Below are positions 25,632 to 35,273 of a DNA stretch of 64,000 nucleotides, piece by piece. The notes beneath the pieces are model-generated. The model made no database searches. It was not told the DNA's origin and was given only the letters and a program-made list of their open reading frames with translations. Position 1 is the stretch's first letter, and each line of letters opens with the position of its first letter. This stretch comes from a bacterium UBP14_UBA6098 (GTDB taxonomy: Bacteria; UBP14; UBA6098): contig DIWU01000024.1 of assembly GCA_002428525.1 (NCBI GenBank), forward strand, positions 62,001-126,000, in the 5' to 3' direction. The position numbers were made by a program, and so were the translations under genes.

Positions 25632-26498
25632 TTGAACTTTTCCGACGAGCAGACGGAGAGGCTCTCTCACTGTATCGAGTGCCCCCGACGATGCGGGGCT
25701 AACCGCCTCGAAGGGTTGGGCTTTTGCCGCTCCGGGGCCGTGCCGAAGGTCGCCAGCGTCAATCTGCATTTCGGCGAGGAACCGCCGATCTCCGGGACTC
25801 GCGGTTCGGGGACGATATTCTTCTCCGGTTGCAATCTGGCCTGCATCTTCTGCCAAAATTATCCTATCAGCCAGCTCGGCAACGGCAGGGAATTCACACT
25901 CGACGGCCTCGTGCAAGCTATGCTCGACCTGCAAGGCCGCGGTGCGCATAATATCAATTTCGTCACACCCTCGCACGCCACAATCGCACTCGAGGCCGCA
26001 ATTCCGGCCGCCCGCGCCGAGGGCCTGCGAATTCCTATTGTCTATAACACCTCGGGTTACGACTCACTCGATCAGCTCCGCAGGCTCGAAGGCTTGATAC
26101 AAATATATCTGCCCGATATTCGCTATTCGGACGAGAAACCCGCAACCGAGCTTTCCTCCGCGCACGACTACCCAAGGGTCAATCGCGCCGCGCTAAAAGA
26201 GATGTTCCGCCAAGTCGGAAACCTCCAGCTCGACGAGGAGGGAATCGCCCTACAAGGTATAATTATTCGCCATCTCGTCCTACCGGAAAATCGCGCGAAC
26301 ACGGCCGCGGCGCTCGAGTTTATCAGGACGGAGATCTCCCACGAAACACATGTCGCCCTTATGTCCCAATACTTTCCAGCCCATAAGGCCGTCGCTGTCA
26401 ATGGCATGGATCGCAAAATCACACGCCGCGAATGGGCTGAAGCCCTCGAACTATTTAAAGCCTCGAACCTCGAGGGCTGGGCGCAAGAACTCGATTGA
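25632..26498 (+). CDS. Radical SAM protein of the PflX-like (COG1313) type
   Basis: The 288-aa sequence opens with a cysteine cluster (CIECPRRCG, then GFC), followed by the radical SAM triad CNLACIFC that binds a 4Fe-4S cluster and SAM. That N-terminal CPR.CG.NR pattern is typical of the PflX-like family, related to pyruvate-formate-lyase activating enzymes but of uncertain function. The start is a TTG with only a weak AAAGGG upstream; no better start is present. No glycyl radical enzyme is encoded nearby, so its target cannot be inferred. Confidence 0.85.
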   Translation: MNFSDEQTERLSHCIECPRRCGANRLEGLGFCRSGAVPKVASVNLHFGEEPPISGTRGSGTIFFSGCNLACIFCQNYPISQLGNGREFTLDGLVQAMLDLQGRGAHNINFVTPSHATIALEAAIPAARAEGLRIPIVYNTSGYDSLDQLRRLEGLIQIYLPDIRYSDEKPATELSSAHDYPRVNRAALKEMFRQVGNLQLDEEGIALQGIIIRHLVLPENRANTAAALEFIRTEISHETHVALMSQYFPAHKAVAVNGMDRKITRREWAEALELFKASNLEGWAQELD

Positions 26499-26519
26499 CC
26501 CCCGCCCACGGGGCGTCGG

Positions 26520-26640
26520 ACGCGCATGCGCGTGCCGGCGGGCCGGAACTGAATCTGCCGCTAATACCACGAGTTTCCTCCGGCCCGACGGCGATTTCCA
26601 TGGCCTCAGGAAAGCTCGCTTTCCTGAGGCCATGGAAATC
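26520..26640. repeat. Cluster of three palindromes between the radical SAM gene and upp
   Basis: The 232-base gap (26499-26730) contains a 14-bp palindrome (26520-26533), a 9-bp inverted pair (26539-26547 with 26579-26587), and a perfect 23-bp inverted repeat with a 2-base loop (26593-26640). None is followed by a T-run, so a simple terminator does not explain them. A small mobile or REP-like element is possible. Downstream to 26730 the sequence is AT-rich with no clear promoter. Confidence 0.8.
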
Positions 26641-26730
26641 CCGACCCCCGATTGAGTTTTTGACTCGGCGCAAAGGCCTTGCCTTTTCAAATTTGTTTTT
26701 TTATATTTTAAAAATAAATAGGGGGAGATA

Positions 26731-27360
26731 ATGAATCCTGTTGTCCTACAATCCGAGCCGGCGGTGGCGCATCTTCTTTCGATCTTGCGGGATGAACGCA
26801 CCTCGCCGGCGGAGTTCGCCGAACGAACGGACATTCTTGCCGGACTGGTTATCGCGGAAGCGCTGTCCGAAGCGCCCTCGGAGTCGATCGAGATCGCGAC
26901 TCCGCTGGAGTCGGTTCGAGTCCGAAGGATAATCGAGGACAAGGTTATCGCGGTGCCGATACTTCGGGCCGGCCTCGGGATGGAGAGGGCCTTTTTACGG
27001 TTACTTCCGGGGGCGGCTGTTTATCATATCGGGCTTCGCAGGGACGAGAAGACCTTCGCACCGCACTATTATTACGATTCCTTTCCGCGCGAGCTTACAG
27101 GGAAAACCGCGTATGTGCTCGACCCGATGCTGGCCACCGGCGGAAGCGCGGTTGCGACCGTTAGAAGGCTTGTCGAACTCAGGCCTCGGAATATAGTATA
27201 TTGCGGTATAATCGGCGCTCCGGACGGAGTCTCGCGGCTTTCGCTTGAGTTCCCTCAGGTGAGGATCTTCCTTGCCGCGCTCGACAGCCACCTCGACGAC
27301 AACGCCTATATCCGGCCGGGGCTCGGTGACGCCGGCGATCGTTATTTCGGAACGCTTTAG
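26731..27360 (+). CDS. upp: Uracil phosphoribosyltransferase
   Basis: Upp salvages uracil to UMP with PRPP. The 209-aa sequence has RTDILAGLVIAEAL, PILRAGLGM, the PRPP-binding loop DPMLATGGSA and the uracil-binding end GLGDAGDRYFGT. Length is standard. GGGGGAG lies 5 bases before the ATG. It appears to stand alone, between the palindrome cluster and a promoter for the next gene. Confidence 0.96.
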   Translation: MNPVVLQSEPAVAHLLSILRDERTSPAEFAERTDILAGLVIAEALSEAPSESIEIATPLESVRVRRIIEDKVIAVPILRAGLGMERAFLRLLPGAAVYHIGLRRDEKTFAPHYYYDSFPRELTGKTAYVLDPMLATGGSAVATVRRLVELRPRNIVYCGIIGAPDGVSRLSLEFPQVRIFLAALDSHLDDNAYIRPGLGDAGDRYFGTL

Positions 27361-27394
27361 TCGGCTGAGTTTATTTAGGTTCCAAACTTTTCGC

Positions 27395-27422
27395 TTGATT
27401 ATCTGTTGTCGAACGCTATAAT
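27395..27422 (+). promoter_or_regulatory. Predicted sigma-70 promoter giving a leaderless transcript
   Basis: TTGATT at 27395-27400 and a consensus TATAAT at 27417-27422 are 16 bp apart. The ATG of the transporter lies only 9 bases after the -10 box (27432), and no ribosome site is seen before it. Confidence 0.7.
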
Positions 27423-27431
27423 ATTGTCAAA

Positions 27432-29057
27432 ATGACAACAGATATTAATATTACTTTATTTATTTTTCAAATCCTCGGCGGGGTCGCGCTTTTCCTTTAC
27501 GGTATCCGCAAGGCCACAAAATCGCTCGAGGATTTCGCGGGAACCAGCCTCAAGTTGGTTATCACCCGAATGACCGCGAGCCGCCTTCGCGGCTTCGCTT
27601 TGGGGCTTTTAGTCGCGCTTTCGCTTCAGTCCTCCGCGGCCGTGATGCTGATGATGGTCGCCCTTTCGAACAACGGCCTGCTTCTTTTGGTTAACGCCGC
27701 GAGCATTATCCTCGGGGCGGGCGTCGGCTCGACCTTGACCGTTCAACTTCTCGCATTCAAGATTCACCAATGGGCACCGGCGCTCATCCTTTTCGGCTTC
27801 ATCCCGATGCGGCTGACGCGCTCCGAGCGGGTTCACGATGTCGGCGGGGCGATATTCTCATTCGGCTTGGTCTTTCTCGGGATGTCTTCGATAACCTCCG
27901 GCACCGCATCGCTTGTCGGCGAAGGCTCTTTGTCTTCGATAATCGGCTTCTTCTCGCGAACGCCGTTCTTCGCGGCAGTTATCGCGGCGGGACTGACCGT
28001 GCTCTTCCAGTCCGCCGCGGCGACTTTGGGTCTTTTATTGACTCTGGGTTTCGGCGGATTGATAGACATCTCGGCCGCGCTTCCGTTCGTGGTGGGCGCG
28101 AATATCGGCAGTTGCGGAATGGCCTTCATCGGTGCGGCCGGCGGCGGCGCGGCGGGCAGGCGAATCGCATGGACCGAGCTTGTAGTTCGCTCGGTTGCGG
28201 GAATCATAGTGTTTGTTTTGTCGGATTTCTACCTCGGCCTCGCGAGCTCTTTAAGCGATAACCCCGCCCGAGAGATAGCCCATCTTCACACGCTTTACGC
28301 CCTGACTGCGGCGGTCGTCTTTCTGCCTTTTAATAAGCCGCTCGCGAGGTTCATCAACAAGATGATTCCCGCGACGGACCTCGACAAGCCCTTCGGTCCG
28401 ATCTACCTCGACCCTAACGCGACGAAGAATCCCTCGCTCGCGCTCGGTTGTGCGGCGAGAGAGATTTTACGGCAGGGCGATATTGTCCTTTCGATGGCGG
28501 ACGATATTTATATCGCGCTCGAACGGCGCGATCGCCCGCTACTCGACGATATAATCGCGCGAGACGATATGGTCGATGCCGAGCAGGAAGCAATCACGGG
28601 CTATTTGACGCGGCTTTCCGGCTCGGAGCTTTCCGCCAAGGAGTCTCGAACCGAGCTGGAGCTCCTTACATTCACGCTCGAACTGGAGCATATCGCCGAT
28701 GTCGTCAGCAAGAACCTCGCTCAGTATGTCCTCAAGCGAATCGACGACGGGCTTTACTTCTCCGACGAGGGCCTCGAGGAGATAAGGGCCTTTCACCACC
28801 GAATACGGGACCTCCTGAAAAGAGCGCTCGATTCGGCGGCCCTCCGCGACCCGGAGGCCTGCGAGTCGATTATCAAAGAAACCAAGGCTATAGTCGAGGA
28901 GCAAAGAAGGCTAACGAGGAGCCATATCGAACGATTACATGTCGGCGTCAAGCATTCAGCCGAATCAAGCGCGGTTCACCTCGACCTCATCTCGGACCTC
29001 ACTCGAATCGCTATCCATGTTTCGTATATAGCATACGCAATCTCAGGCAAGGTATAA
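27432..29057 (+). CDS. Na+/phosphate cotransporter with PhoU-like tail
   Basis: This 541-aa protein has two Na/Pi-cotransporter repeats marked by LQSSAAV (about 66-72) and FQSAAAT (about 195-201) in an N-terminal membrane domain of about 320 residues. A helical PhoU-like domain (about 340-535) follows. Such proteins import phosphate using sodium; the PhoU part is thought to regulate. There is no Shine-Dalgarno sequence, and a strong -10 box ends 9 bases before the ATG. Its stop overlaps the start of a histidine kinase (TAATG), so transport and signalling are translationally coupled. Confidence 0.92.
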   Translation: MTTDINITLFIFQILGGVALFLYGIRKATKSLEDFAGTSLKLVITRMTASRLRGFALGLLVALSLQSSAAVMLMMVALSNNGLLLLVNAASIILGAGVGSTLTVQLLAFKIHQWAPALILFGFIPMRLTRSERVHDVGGAIFSFGLVFLGMSSITSGTASLVGEGSLSSIIGFFSRTPFFAAVIAAGLTVLFQSAAATLGLLLTLGFGGLIDISAALPFVVGANIGSCGMAFIGAAGGGAAGRRIAWTELVVRSVAGIIVFVLSDFYLGLASSLSDNPAREIAHLHTLYALTAAVVFLPFNKPLARFINKMIPATDLDKPFGPIYLDPNATKNPSLALGCAAREILRQGDIVLSMADDIYIALERRDRPLLDDIIARDDMVDAEQEAITGYLTRLSGSELSAKESRTELELLTFTLELEHIADVVSKNLAQYVLKRIDDGLYFSDEGLEEIRAFHHRIRDLLKRALDSAALRDPEACESIIKETKAIVEEQRRLTRSHIERLHVGVKHSAESSAVHLDLISDLTRIAIHVSYIAYAISGKV

Positions 29058-30328
29058 TGCACACCGAAGACAGAAAAAGGGCTATTAAACTCGCGATGCG
29101 AACCGCTTTGATATTCATCGCGGTTGTGGCGGGCGCTTACGGTATCAGCCGGTTTTATCTATCGGATTTCTCGGGGAGGCTTCTGGAGGCCACGCTTTCG
29201 GATGCCCTTCGGGACACGCGCGAGCTGGGCGATTTCATCTCTGCGAGGCTCGCCGAGGGCTTCATCTCGCCGGACGACCGCGCGCGGATTCGCCAAATCA
29301 AGGAGAAATACGGCTTCGTCTATATAGTCGCGGCGAACGAGGACGGCGGAGTGATCTTCAATATGGGTGTCCCGCAGGCCCTGAACCTCGGCAAGATCAA
29401 GTCGATGGGCATATCGCCGATGGTTCTCACCGGCCCGGGTGTCCGGATTCCGGTTTATGATATCTCCGTCGGGATGTCCGGAAACAGGGTGCTTCACGCG
29501 GGGATTCCGCAAGAGGGTCTCACGCCGGAGCTGGCCGAGGTGACCGACAGGGCGGGCAATCTCCTGCGGGTTCTCTTTGCGCTTGCGCTCGGGGGAATCT
29601 CGGTGGCCATCGCTTACGGCGGTTTTATGCTCAAGCGTGTTAAGCGCCTGAGGCAGGAGGTGGAGCGGCAGAGCCGACTGGCCTATTTAGGCGAGATCGC
29701 GGGAAGCCTCGCGCACGAGATTCGAAACCCCCTGAACACGATCAACATGAATATTCAGCTGTTGGACGAGAAGCTCGCGGGCGAGGACGAGAAGGTTCGG
29801 ATCAAGCTCTCGCGAATACGCTCGGAGGTGCTTCGGCTCGACGGGATTCTGACGAGCTTCCTCCGTTTCGCGAGGCCGCCGAAATTGAATCTGATCAAGA
29901 TCGATATAGTCGAGGTGCTGTCGAGGTTGGCGGAGTTCCTCGAGCCGGAACTTGGAAGCTCGGGGATAAGCATTCGCCTCGAGGTTCCCGAGGAGATACC
30001 CGAGATACGCGGTGACGCCGAACAGCTTCGCCAGCTGTTTTTAAACCTGATTCTGAACGCCCGCGACGCCTCAAAATCCGGCGACGAGATTGTCATTACC
30101 GTCACGAAGACCTCGCGGCGAGTCCATATCGCGGTCTCCGACAGCGGTTGCGGAATCGAGAAGAACCGTATCGAGCAGATATTCGAGCCCTACACGACAA
30201 CCAAGGAAAACGGCACCGGCGTGGGGCTGGCGATTGTCCGCCGAGTCGCGATGGATCACGGCGGCTCGGTTCGAGTCGAGAGCGCCCTCGGCGAGGGGAC
30301 GACCTTCACGGTGTCGCTCCCGCGATGA
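29057..30328 (+). CDS. Membrane sensor histidine kinase
   Basis: This 423-aa kinase starts at an ATG that overlaps the transporter stop; a longer open frame upstream only antiparallels the transporter coding sequence in another frame. It has helices at about 14-32 and 172-195, an extracytoplasmic sensor region between them, the H-box LAHEIRNPLNTI with His220, N-box NLILNARDA, DSGCGI and GTGVGLAI of the ATPase domain. It is followed by an NtrC-type regulator, its probable partner. Position after a phosphate transporter suggests phosphate or ion sensing, but that is inference. Confidence 0.92.
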   Translation: MHTEDRKRAIKLAMRTALIFIAVVAGAYGISRFYLSDFSGRLLEATLSDALRDTRELGDFISARLAEGFISPDDRARIRQIKEKYGFVYIVAANEDGGVIFNMGVPQALNLGKIKSMGISPMVLTGPGVRIPVYDISVGMSGNRVLHAGIPQEGLTPELAEVTDRAGNLLRVLFALALGGISVAIAYGGFMLKRVKRLRQEVERQSRLAYLGEIAGSLAHEIRNPLNTINMNIQLLDEKLAGEDEKVRIKLSRIRSEVLRLDGILTSFLRFARPPKLNLIKIDIVEVLSRLAEFLEPELGSSGISIRLEVPEEIPEIRGDAEQLRQLFLNLILNARDASKSGDEIVITVTKTSRRVHIAVSDSGCGIEKNRIEQIFEPYTTTKENGTGVGLAIVRRVAMDHGGSVRVESALGEGTTFTVSLPR

Positions 30329-30402
30329 TTTCGGCGGAGGCGCAAAACAACCGGCGGCTTCGTTTTTTATTTGAATATTACAATCGGAAGGCATAGGAGA
30401 TT

Positions 30403-31752
<1,350 letters not shown>

Positions 31753-31759
31753 ATATAAA

Positions 31760-31788
31760 TTGACATCGCGCCGCGCGGGATTTATCTT
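31760..31788 (+). promoter_or_regulatory. Predicted sigma-70 promoter
   Basis: TTGACA at 31760-31765 and TATCTT at 31783-31788 are 17 bp apart, 33 bases before the GTG of the following gene. It begins only 8 bases after the NtrC-type gene ends. Confidence 0.5.
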
Positions 31789-31821
31789 AATTAGATACCC
31801 TATCGAATTGGAGGAAGAAAC

Positions 31822-32658
31822 GTGTCGAAAAGAATTCTGATCGCTATTACGATTATTGCCGCGCTCGCGCTTTCGGCCCTCGGAAATTTTATCGCCCCGA
31901 AAAAGGCCGGCTCCGAATGCAAGCTCGTCGGCGACGACGGAAAATTCACCTATTTCAAAATCGATCCTAAAAGCCCTGCCGAATGGAGCGCCGTGGGGCC
32001 GGGTTATGTCCGGCTTTTCGTTCGCGGATATGCCGGAAAGACCGGCGATTTTCAGCTACTCATCGACGGGAAAGAATATAAACGGTATGGTTTTTCCGAA
32101 AAGCCCTCGGCAAAATACAAGATCGAGGTCGGCAAATCCAAGCCGGTCGAGGCGACGATGGCGAGGGTGATCAGTATTAAGCTCCCAAAGGGCAAGCACT
32201 CGATCGAAATGAGATCGGGGGGCGATCTTTTCGCGCGGATGGTCGCAGTCCCGAAGAAGCCTTCGAGTATAGCTCCCGAGCAATATGACAAATCGCTATC
32301 TCTCATCAACGGCGACACGAAAACGACCTATTACTCCGCAACCGCCCAAAAGCCCGTGGTCGTGAAATTCAACGGCTCGGGGACATTGACGGTTTGGGCG
32401 AGGCTTGGATTCGCCGAAGGAATGAAGGGGACACAGCATTTCACGGTCGTCGCGGAAACCGCGGGCGGCAAACAGATTCGGACGAAGTTCTCGACGAGTA
32501 TCTCCGGAACATCGGTATGGGAAAACGACGGCAAAGCTATACCCTCCAAGGCCATGACCTTCACATTGCCGCTTTCGAGGGGCGAAAACATAATAAAACT
32601 TTGGGGCGAGGACACCGCCGCGAAGTATTGTGCTTTCAGATTTTCAGTTAAGAGGTAA
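31822..32658 (+). CDS. Unknown secreted beta-sandwich protein
   Basis: I do not recognise this 278-aa protein. It starts at a GTG with GGAGGA 7 bases upstream and has a signal peptide (about 1-21, ALSALG). The mature part looks like two beta-sandwich halves: about 35-150 (YVRLFVRGYAGKTGDFQLLIDG) and 160-278 (LTVWARLGF, ENIIKLWGED). It has no T9SS-like tail and no lipobox. It precedes serS by 4 bases and may share its transcript. A periplasmic binding or structural role is possible. Confidence 0.8.
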   Translation: MSKRILIAITIIAALALSALGNFIAPKKAGSECKLVGDDGKFTYFKIDPKSPAEWSAVGPGYVRLFVRGYAGKTGDFQLLIDGKEYKRYGFSEKPSAKYKIEVGKSKPVEATMARVISIKLPKGKHSIEMRSGGDLFARMVAVPKKPSSIAPEQYDKSLSLINGDTKTTYYSATAQKPVVVKFNGSGTLTVWARLGFAEGMKGTQHFTVVAETAGGKQIRTKFSTSISGTSVWENDGKAIPSKAMTFTLPLSRGENIIKLWGEDTAAKYCAFRFSVKR

Positions 32659-32662
32659 CACT

Positions 32663-33943
32663 ATGATAGATATAAGCTTAATTAGGGAAAATCCCGACAG
32701 GATAAAGGCGGCCTGCGCCAATAAGCGCGAGCCGGATGTTATCGACGGTATCCTCGCCGCGGACGCCGAAAGAAGGGCGCTTCAGGCCGAGGGCGACGAG
32801 CTTCGCCATCGGCAAAAGGACATCTCGGCGCAGGTCGCCGGCGCTTTTTCCTCGGGGAATCGAGAGCTGGCAGAATCGCTCAAGGCCGAGGCCAAGGCGC
32901 TTTCCGAGGAGATCAAGGCCCTCGATGAACGCCAGCGCCTTGTCGAGGCCGAATGGTCGGCGCTACTTCTGAAGGTGCCCAACCTGCCCGCGCCGGAGGT
33001 GCCGGTTGGCGACGCCTCGGCGAATATCGTCGTCCGTAGCTGGGGCGAGCGGCCGGGCTTCGACTTCGAGCCGAGGAATCATATCGAGATCGGGCGCACC
33101 CTTGGGATTCTCGATATGGAGTTGGGCGCGAAGGTCGCCGGTAGCGGTTTTTCCTTGCTCTTGGGCGACGGCGCTCGTATGTCCCGCGCTCTCATTGCAT
33201 TGATGCTCGATATTCACCGCGAGGCGGGATTTCGCGAGATCGCGCCGCCGCATCTGGCGAACCGCGCCGCTATGACCGGAACCGCTCAGATTCCCAAGCT
33301 CGAGGCCGATATGTATCATGTCCCCGACGAGGACCTTTTCCTGATACCCACAGCCGAGGTGCCGATCACAAACCTTCATGCCGGCGAGGTTATCCCCGAG
33401 GCCAAACTTCCGATTTACTACGCCGGCCACACGGCCAATTTCCGTAAAGAGGCCGGTTCCTACGGCGCGGACACGCGCGGCCTTCTGCGCGTTCACCAGT
33501 TCGACAAGGTCGAGCTCGTGAAGTTCTCGCATCCGGACAGATCGTGGGAGGAACACGAATCGCTCTTGGCCGAGGCCGAGAAGGTCTTGCGGGCGCTGGA
33601 ATTGCCCTATCGGGTTGTTCTGCTCTCCACCGGCGACATGTCCTTCGCCTCGGCGAAGGTTTACGATCTCGAACTTTGGGCTTCGGGTGAAAATCGGTGG
33701 CTCGAAGTATCGAGTTGTAGCAACTTCCTCGATTTTCAATCGAGGCGCGCGAATATACGAATGCGCCCGGAGGACGGCAGTGCGCTCAGGTTCGTTCATA
33801 CACTGAACGCGAGCGGAGTCGCGCTCCCGCGGCTTCTTGTCGCGATTTGGGAGAACTATCAAACCTCGCGCGGAACAGTTCGGATCCCGGCGGCGCTGAG
33901 GCCATATATGCACGGCCAAGAGGAAATCTCGCCGACAGTTTAG
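32663..33943 (+). CDS. serS: Serine-tRNA ligase
   Basis: SerRS charges tRNA-Ser. The protein is 426 aa from the ATG at 32663, which has AGAGGT upstream and opens with the usual MIDISLIRENPD. An upstream in-frame start at 32630 lies in the previous gene and is rejected. It has the N-terminal coiled-coil arm (about 30-100), TAEVPITNLH, motif 2 FRKEAGSYGADTRGLLRVHQF and motif 3 EVSSCSNFLDFQSRR. Confidence 0.97.
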   Translation: MIDISLIRENPDRIKAACANKREPDVIDGILAADAERRALQAEGDELRHRQKDISAQVAGAFSSGNRELAESLKAEAKALSEEIKALDERQRLVEAEWSALLLKVPNLPAPEVPVGDASANIVVRSWGERPGFDFEPRNHIEIGRTLGILDMELGAKVAGSGFSLLLGDGARMSRALIALMLDIHREAGFREIAPPHLANRAAMTGTAQIPKLEADMYHVPDEDLFLIPTAEVPITNLHAGEVIPEAKLPIYYAGHTANFRKEAGSYGADTRGLLRVHQFDKVELVKFSHPDRSWEEHESLLAEAEKVLRALELPYRVVLLSTGDMSFASAKVYDLELWASGENRWLEVSSCSNFLDFQSRRANIRMRPEDGSALRFVHTLNASGVALPRLLVAIWENYQTSRGTVRIPAALRPYMHGQEEISPTV

Positions 33944-33946
33944 CCC

Positions 33947-35248
33947 TTGGGAAAAAAGCGAAAGAAATACCGAATAGTTTACAGAGGCCTGCCCTTCTTT
34001 TACTCGCTAACCGCGATAGTTACAGGCGCTCTTATCATTGCGGGCATTTTTTTCGTAATAGACTACACGCGCAAGGCAACCTCGGAGCATAACCGAAGGA
34101 TACTCAACGCCTATTCCCGGTTTTGGGCCTTGGCCTCGACGAAAAGCGTCGGGAGCGCGGAGATAAGCATCTTCTTCGAGGAGATTATCAACAAAAGCGA
34201 TTTCCCGATGGTGCTGACCTCCATCGAGGGAACCCCTATGCTGTGGCGTAATATCGGGATATCCAGAAGCGACACGACCGCGGCCTCGAAGATCAAGCTC
34301 CACGAGGAGATCGAAAAGATGCGGCAGGCGCACCTGCCGGTTCCAATCTTTGTCGGCGAGACAGATAAGATATTGGGGTATATATACTTCGGAGAGCCGC
34401 GCTTTATTAGGCGCCTCAGAATCGTCCCGATCGGCGCGTTGATTCTCGTCGCGTCGCTTTTAACCTTTTCGTATATAACCTACAACCGACTCAAGTTCTA
34501 CGAAGAGCAAAATATTTGGCTCGGGATGGCGCGAGAGACCGCGCACCAGCTCGGAACGCCGATCTCGAGCCTTATGGGCTGGAACGAGCTTCTCAAAGAC
34601 GAGCTGAAGGAGGCCGAGATCAACGGCGCCTTCAGGAACTTCAGCCGCTCGCCGCACGATATTATTTGCCGGATGTCCGAGGATATTCAGGTTTTGAATA
34701 AGATCGTCCTGCGCTTCGGCCAGATCGGCTCGATGCCGGAGTTGGAACCGACGGAACTCCCCTCGCTGATTCACCATTCGGTGGCCTATATGCGCCAGCG
34801 CATGCCGCGAATCCGCGGGAAGATGGAGATTGTCGAGCAGTATTATCCGGTGCCGCAGGTCAGGGCCAACCAGATGCTTCTGTCGTGGGCGATCGAGAAC
34901 CTGATCAAGAACTCGATGGAGGCGGCCCCGAAGGAGGGCGGCAGGATCAAGGTCGCCACTCGAATGGATGTCGAGGGGGAGAATGTCCAGATAATCGTCA
35001 CCGACAACGGCAAGGGAATACCCACACTGAACAACCGTAAGGTCTTTTCTCCCGGATACACGACAAAAAAGCGCGGATGGGGGCTTGGCCTTTCGCTTGC
35101 TAAACGCATTGTCGAAGAATACCATTTCGGGAAGCTATACCTTTTAGAAAGCAAGCCCTTCGAGAAAACGACCTTTGTAATCAGCTTCCCGGTCGAAAAG
35201 GGCGTCGCTCTGCCCCAAAGGATAGGCGACGAGGACGAATTCGAATAA
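33947..35248 (+). CDS. Sensor histidine kinase adjacent to PorX (PorY-like role)
   Basis: This 433-aa kinase has helices near 16-36 and 150-175 with a sensor region between. Its H-box is a variant, ETAHQLGTPISSL with His200, instead of the usual HEIRNPL. The ATPase motifs are ENLIKNSMEA, DNGKGI and GLGLSLAK. The start is a TTG 3 bases after serS, with no good ribosome site. The PorX gene follows 25 bases on. Kinases with the AHQLGTP box are, from memory, common in Bacteroidota and relatives. I infer that it phosphorylates the PorX protein; true orthology to PorY is not shown. Confidence 0.88.
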   Translation: MGKKRKKYRIVYRGLPFFYSLTAIVTGALIIAGIFFVIDYTRKATSEHNRRILNAYSRFWALASTKSVGSAEISIFFEEIINKSDFPMVLTSIEGTPMLWRNIGISRSDTTAASKIKLHEEIEKMRQAHLPVPIFVGETDKILGYIYFGEPRFIRRLRIVPIGALILVASLLTFSYITYNRLKFYEEQNIWLGMARETAHQLGTPISSLMGWNELLKDELKEAEINGAFRNFSRSPHDIICRMSEDIQVLNKIVLRFGQIGSMPELEPTELPSLIHHSVAYMRQRMPRIRGKMEIVEQYYPVPQVRANQMLLSWAIENLIKNSMEAAPKEGGRIKVATRMDVEGENVQIIVTDNGKGIPTLNNRKVFSPGYTTKKRGWGLGLSLAKRIVEEYHFGKLYLLESKPFEKTTFVISFPVEKGVALPQRIGDEDEFE

Positions 35249-35273
35249 ACAGCGACCCCTCGAACGGAGGATC

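Noticed and set aside
26593..26640. 23-bp hairpin as an ordinary terminator
   Set aside because: No T-run follows on either strand, although it could still end transcripts; kept as a repeat.
28448..29056. N-terminal extension of the histidine kinase
   Set aside because: It runs inside the transporter gene in another frame; the ATG at 29057 overlaps the transporter stop and starts a proper membrane helix.
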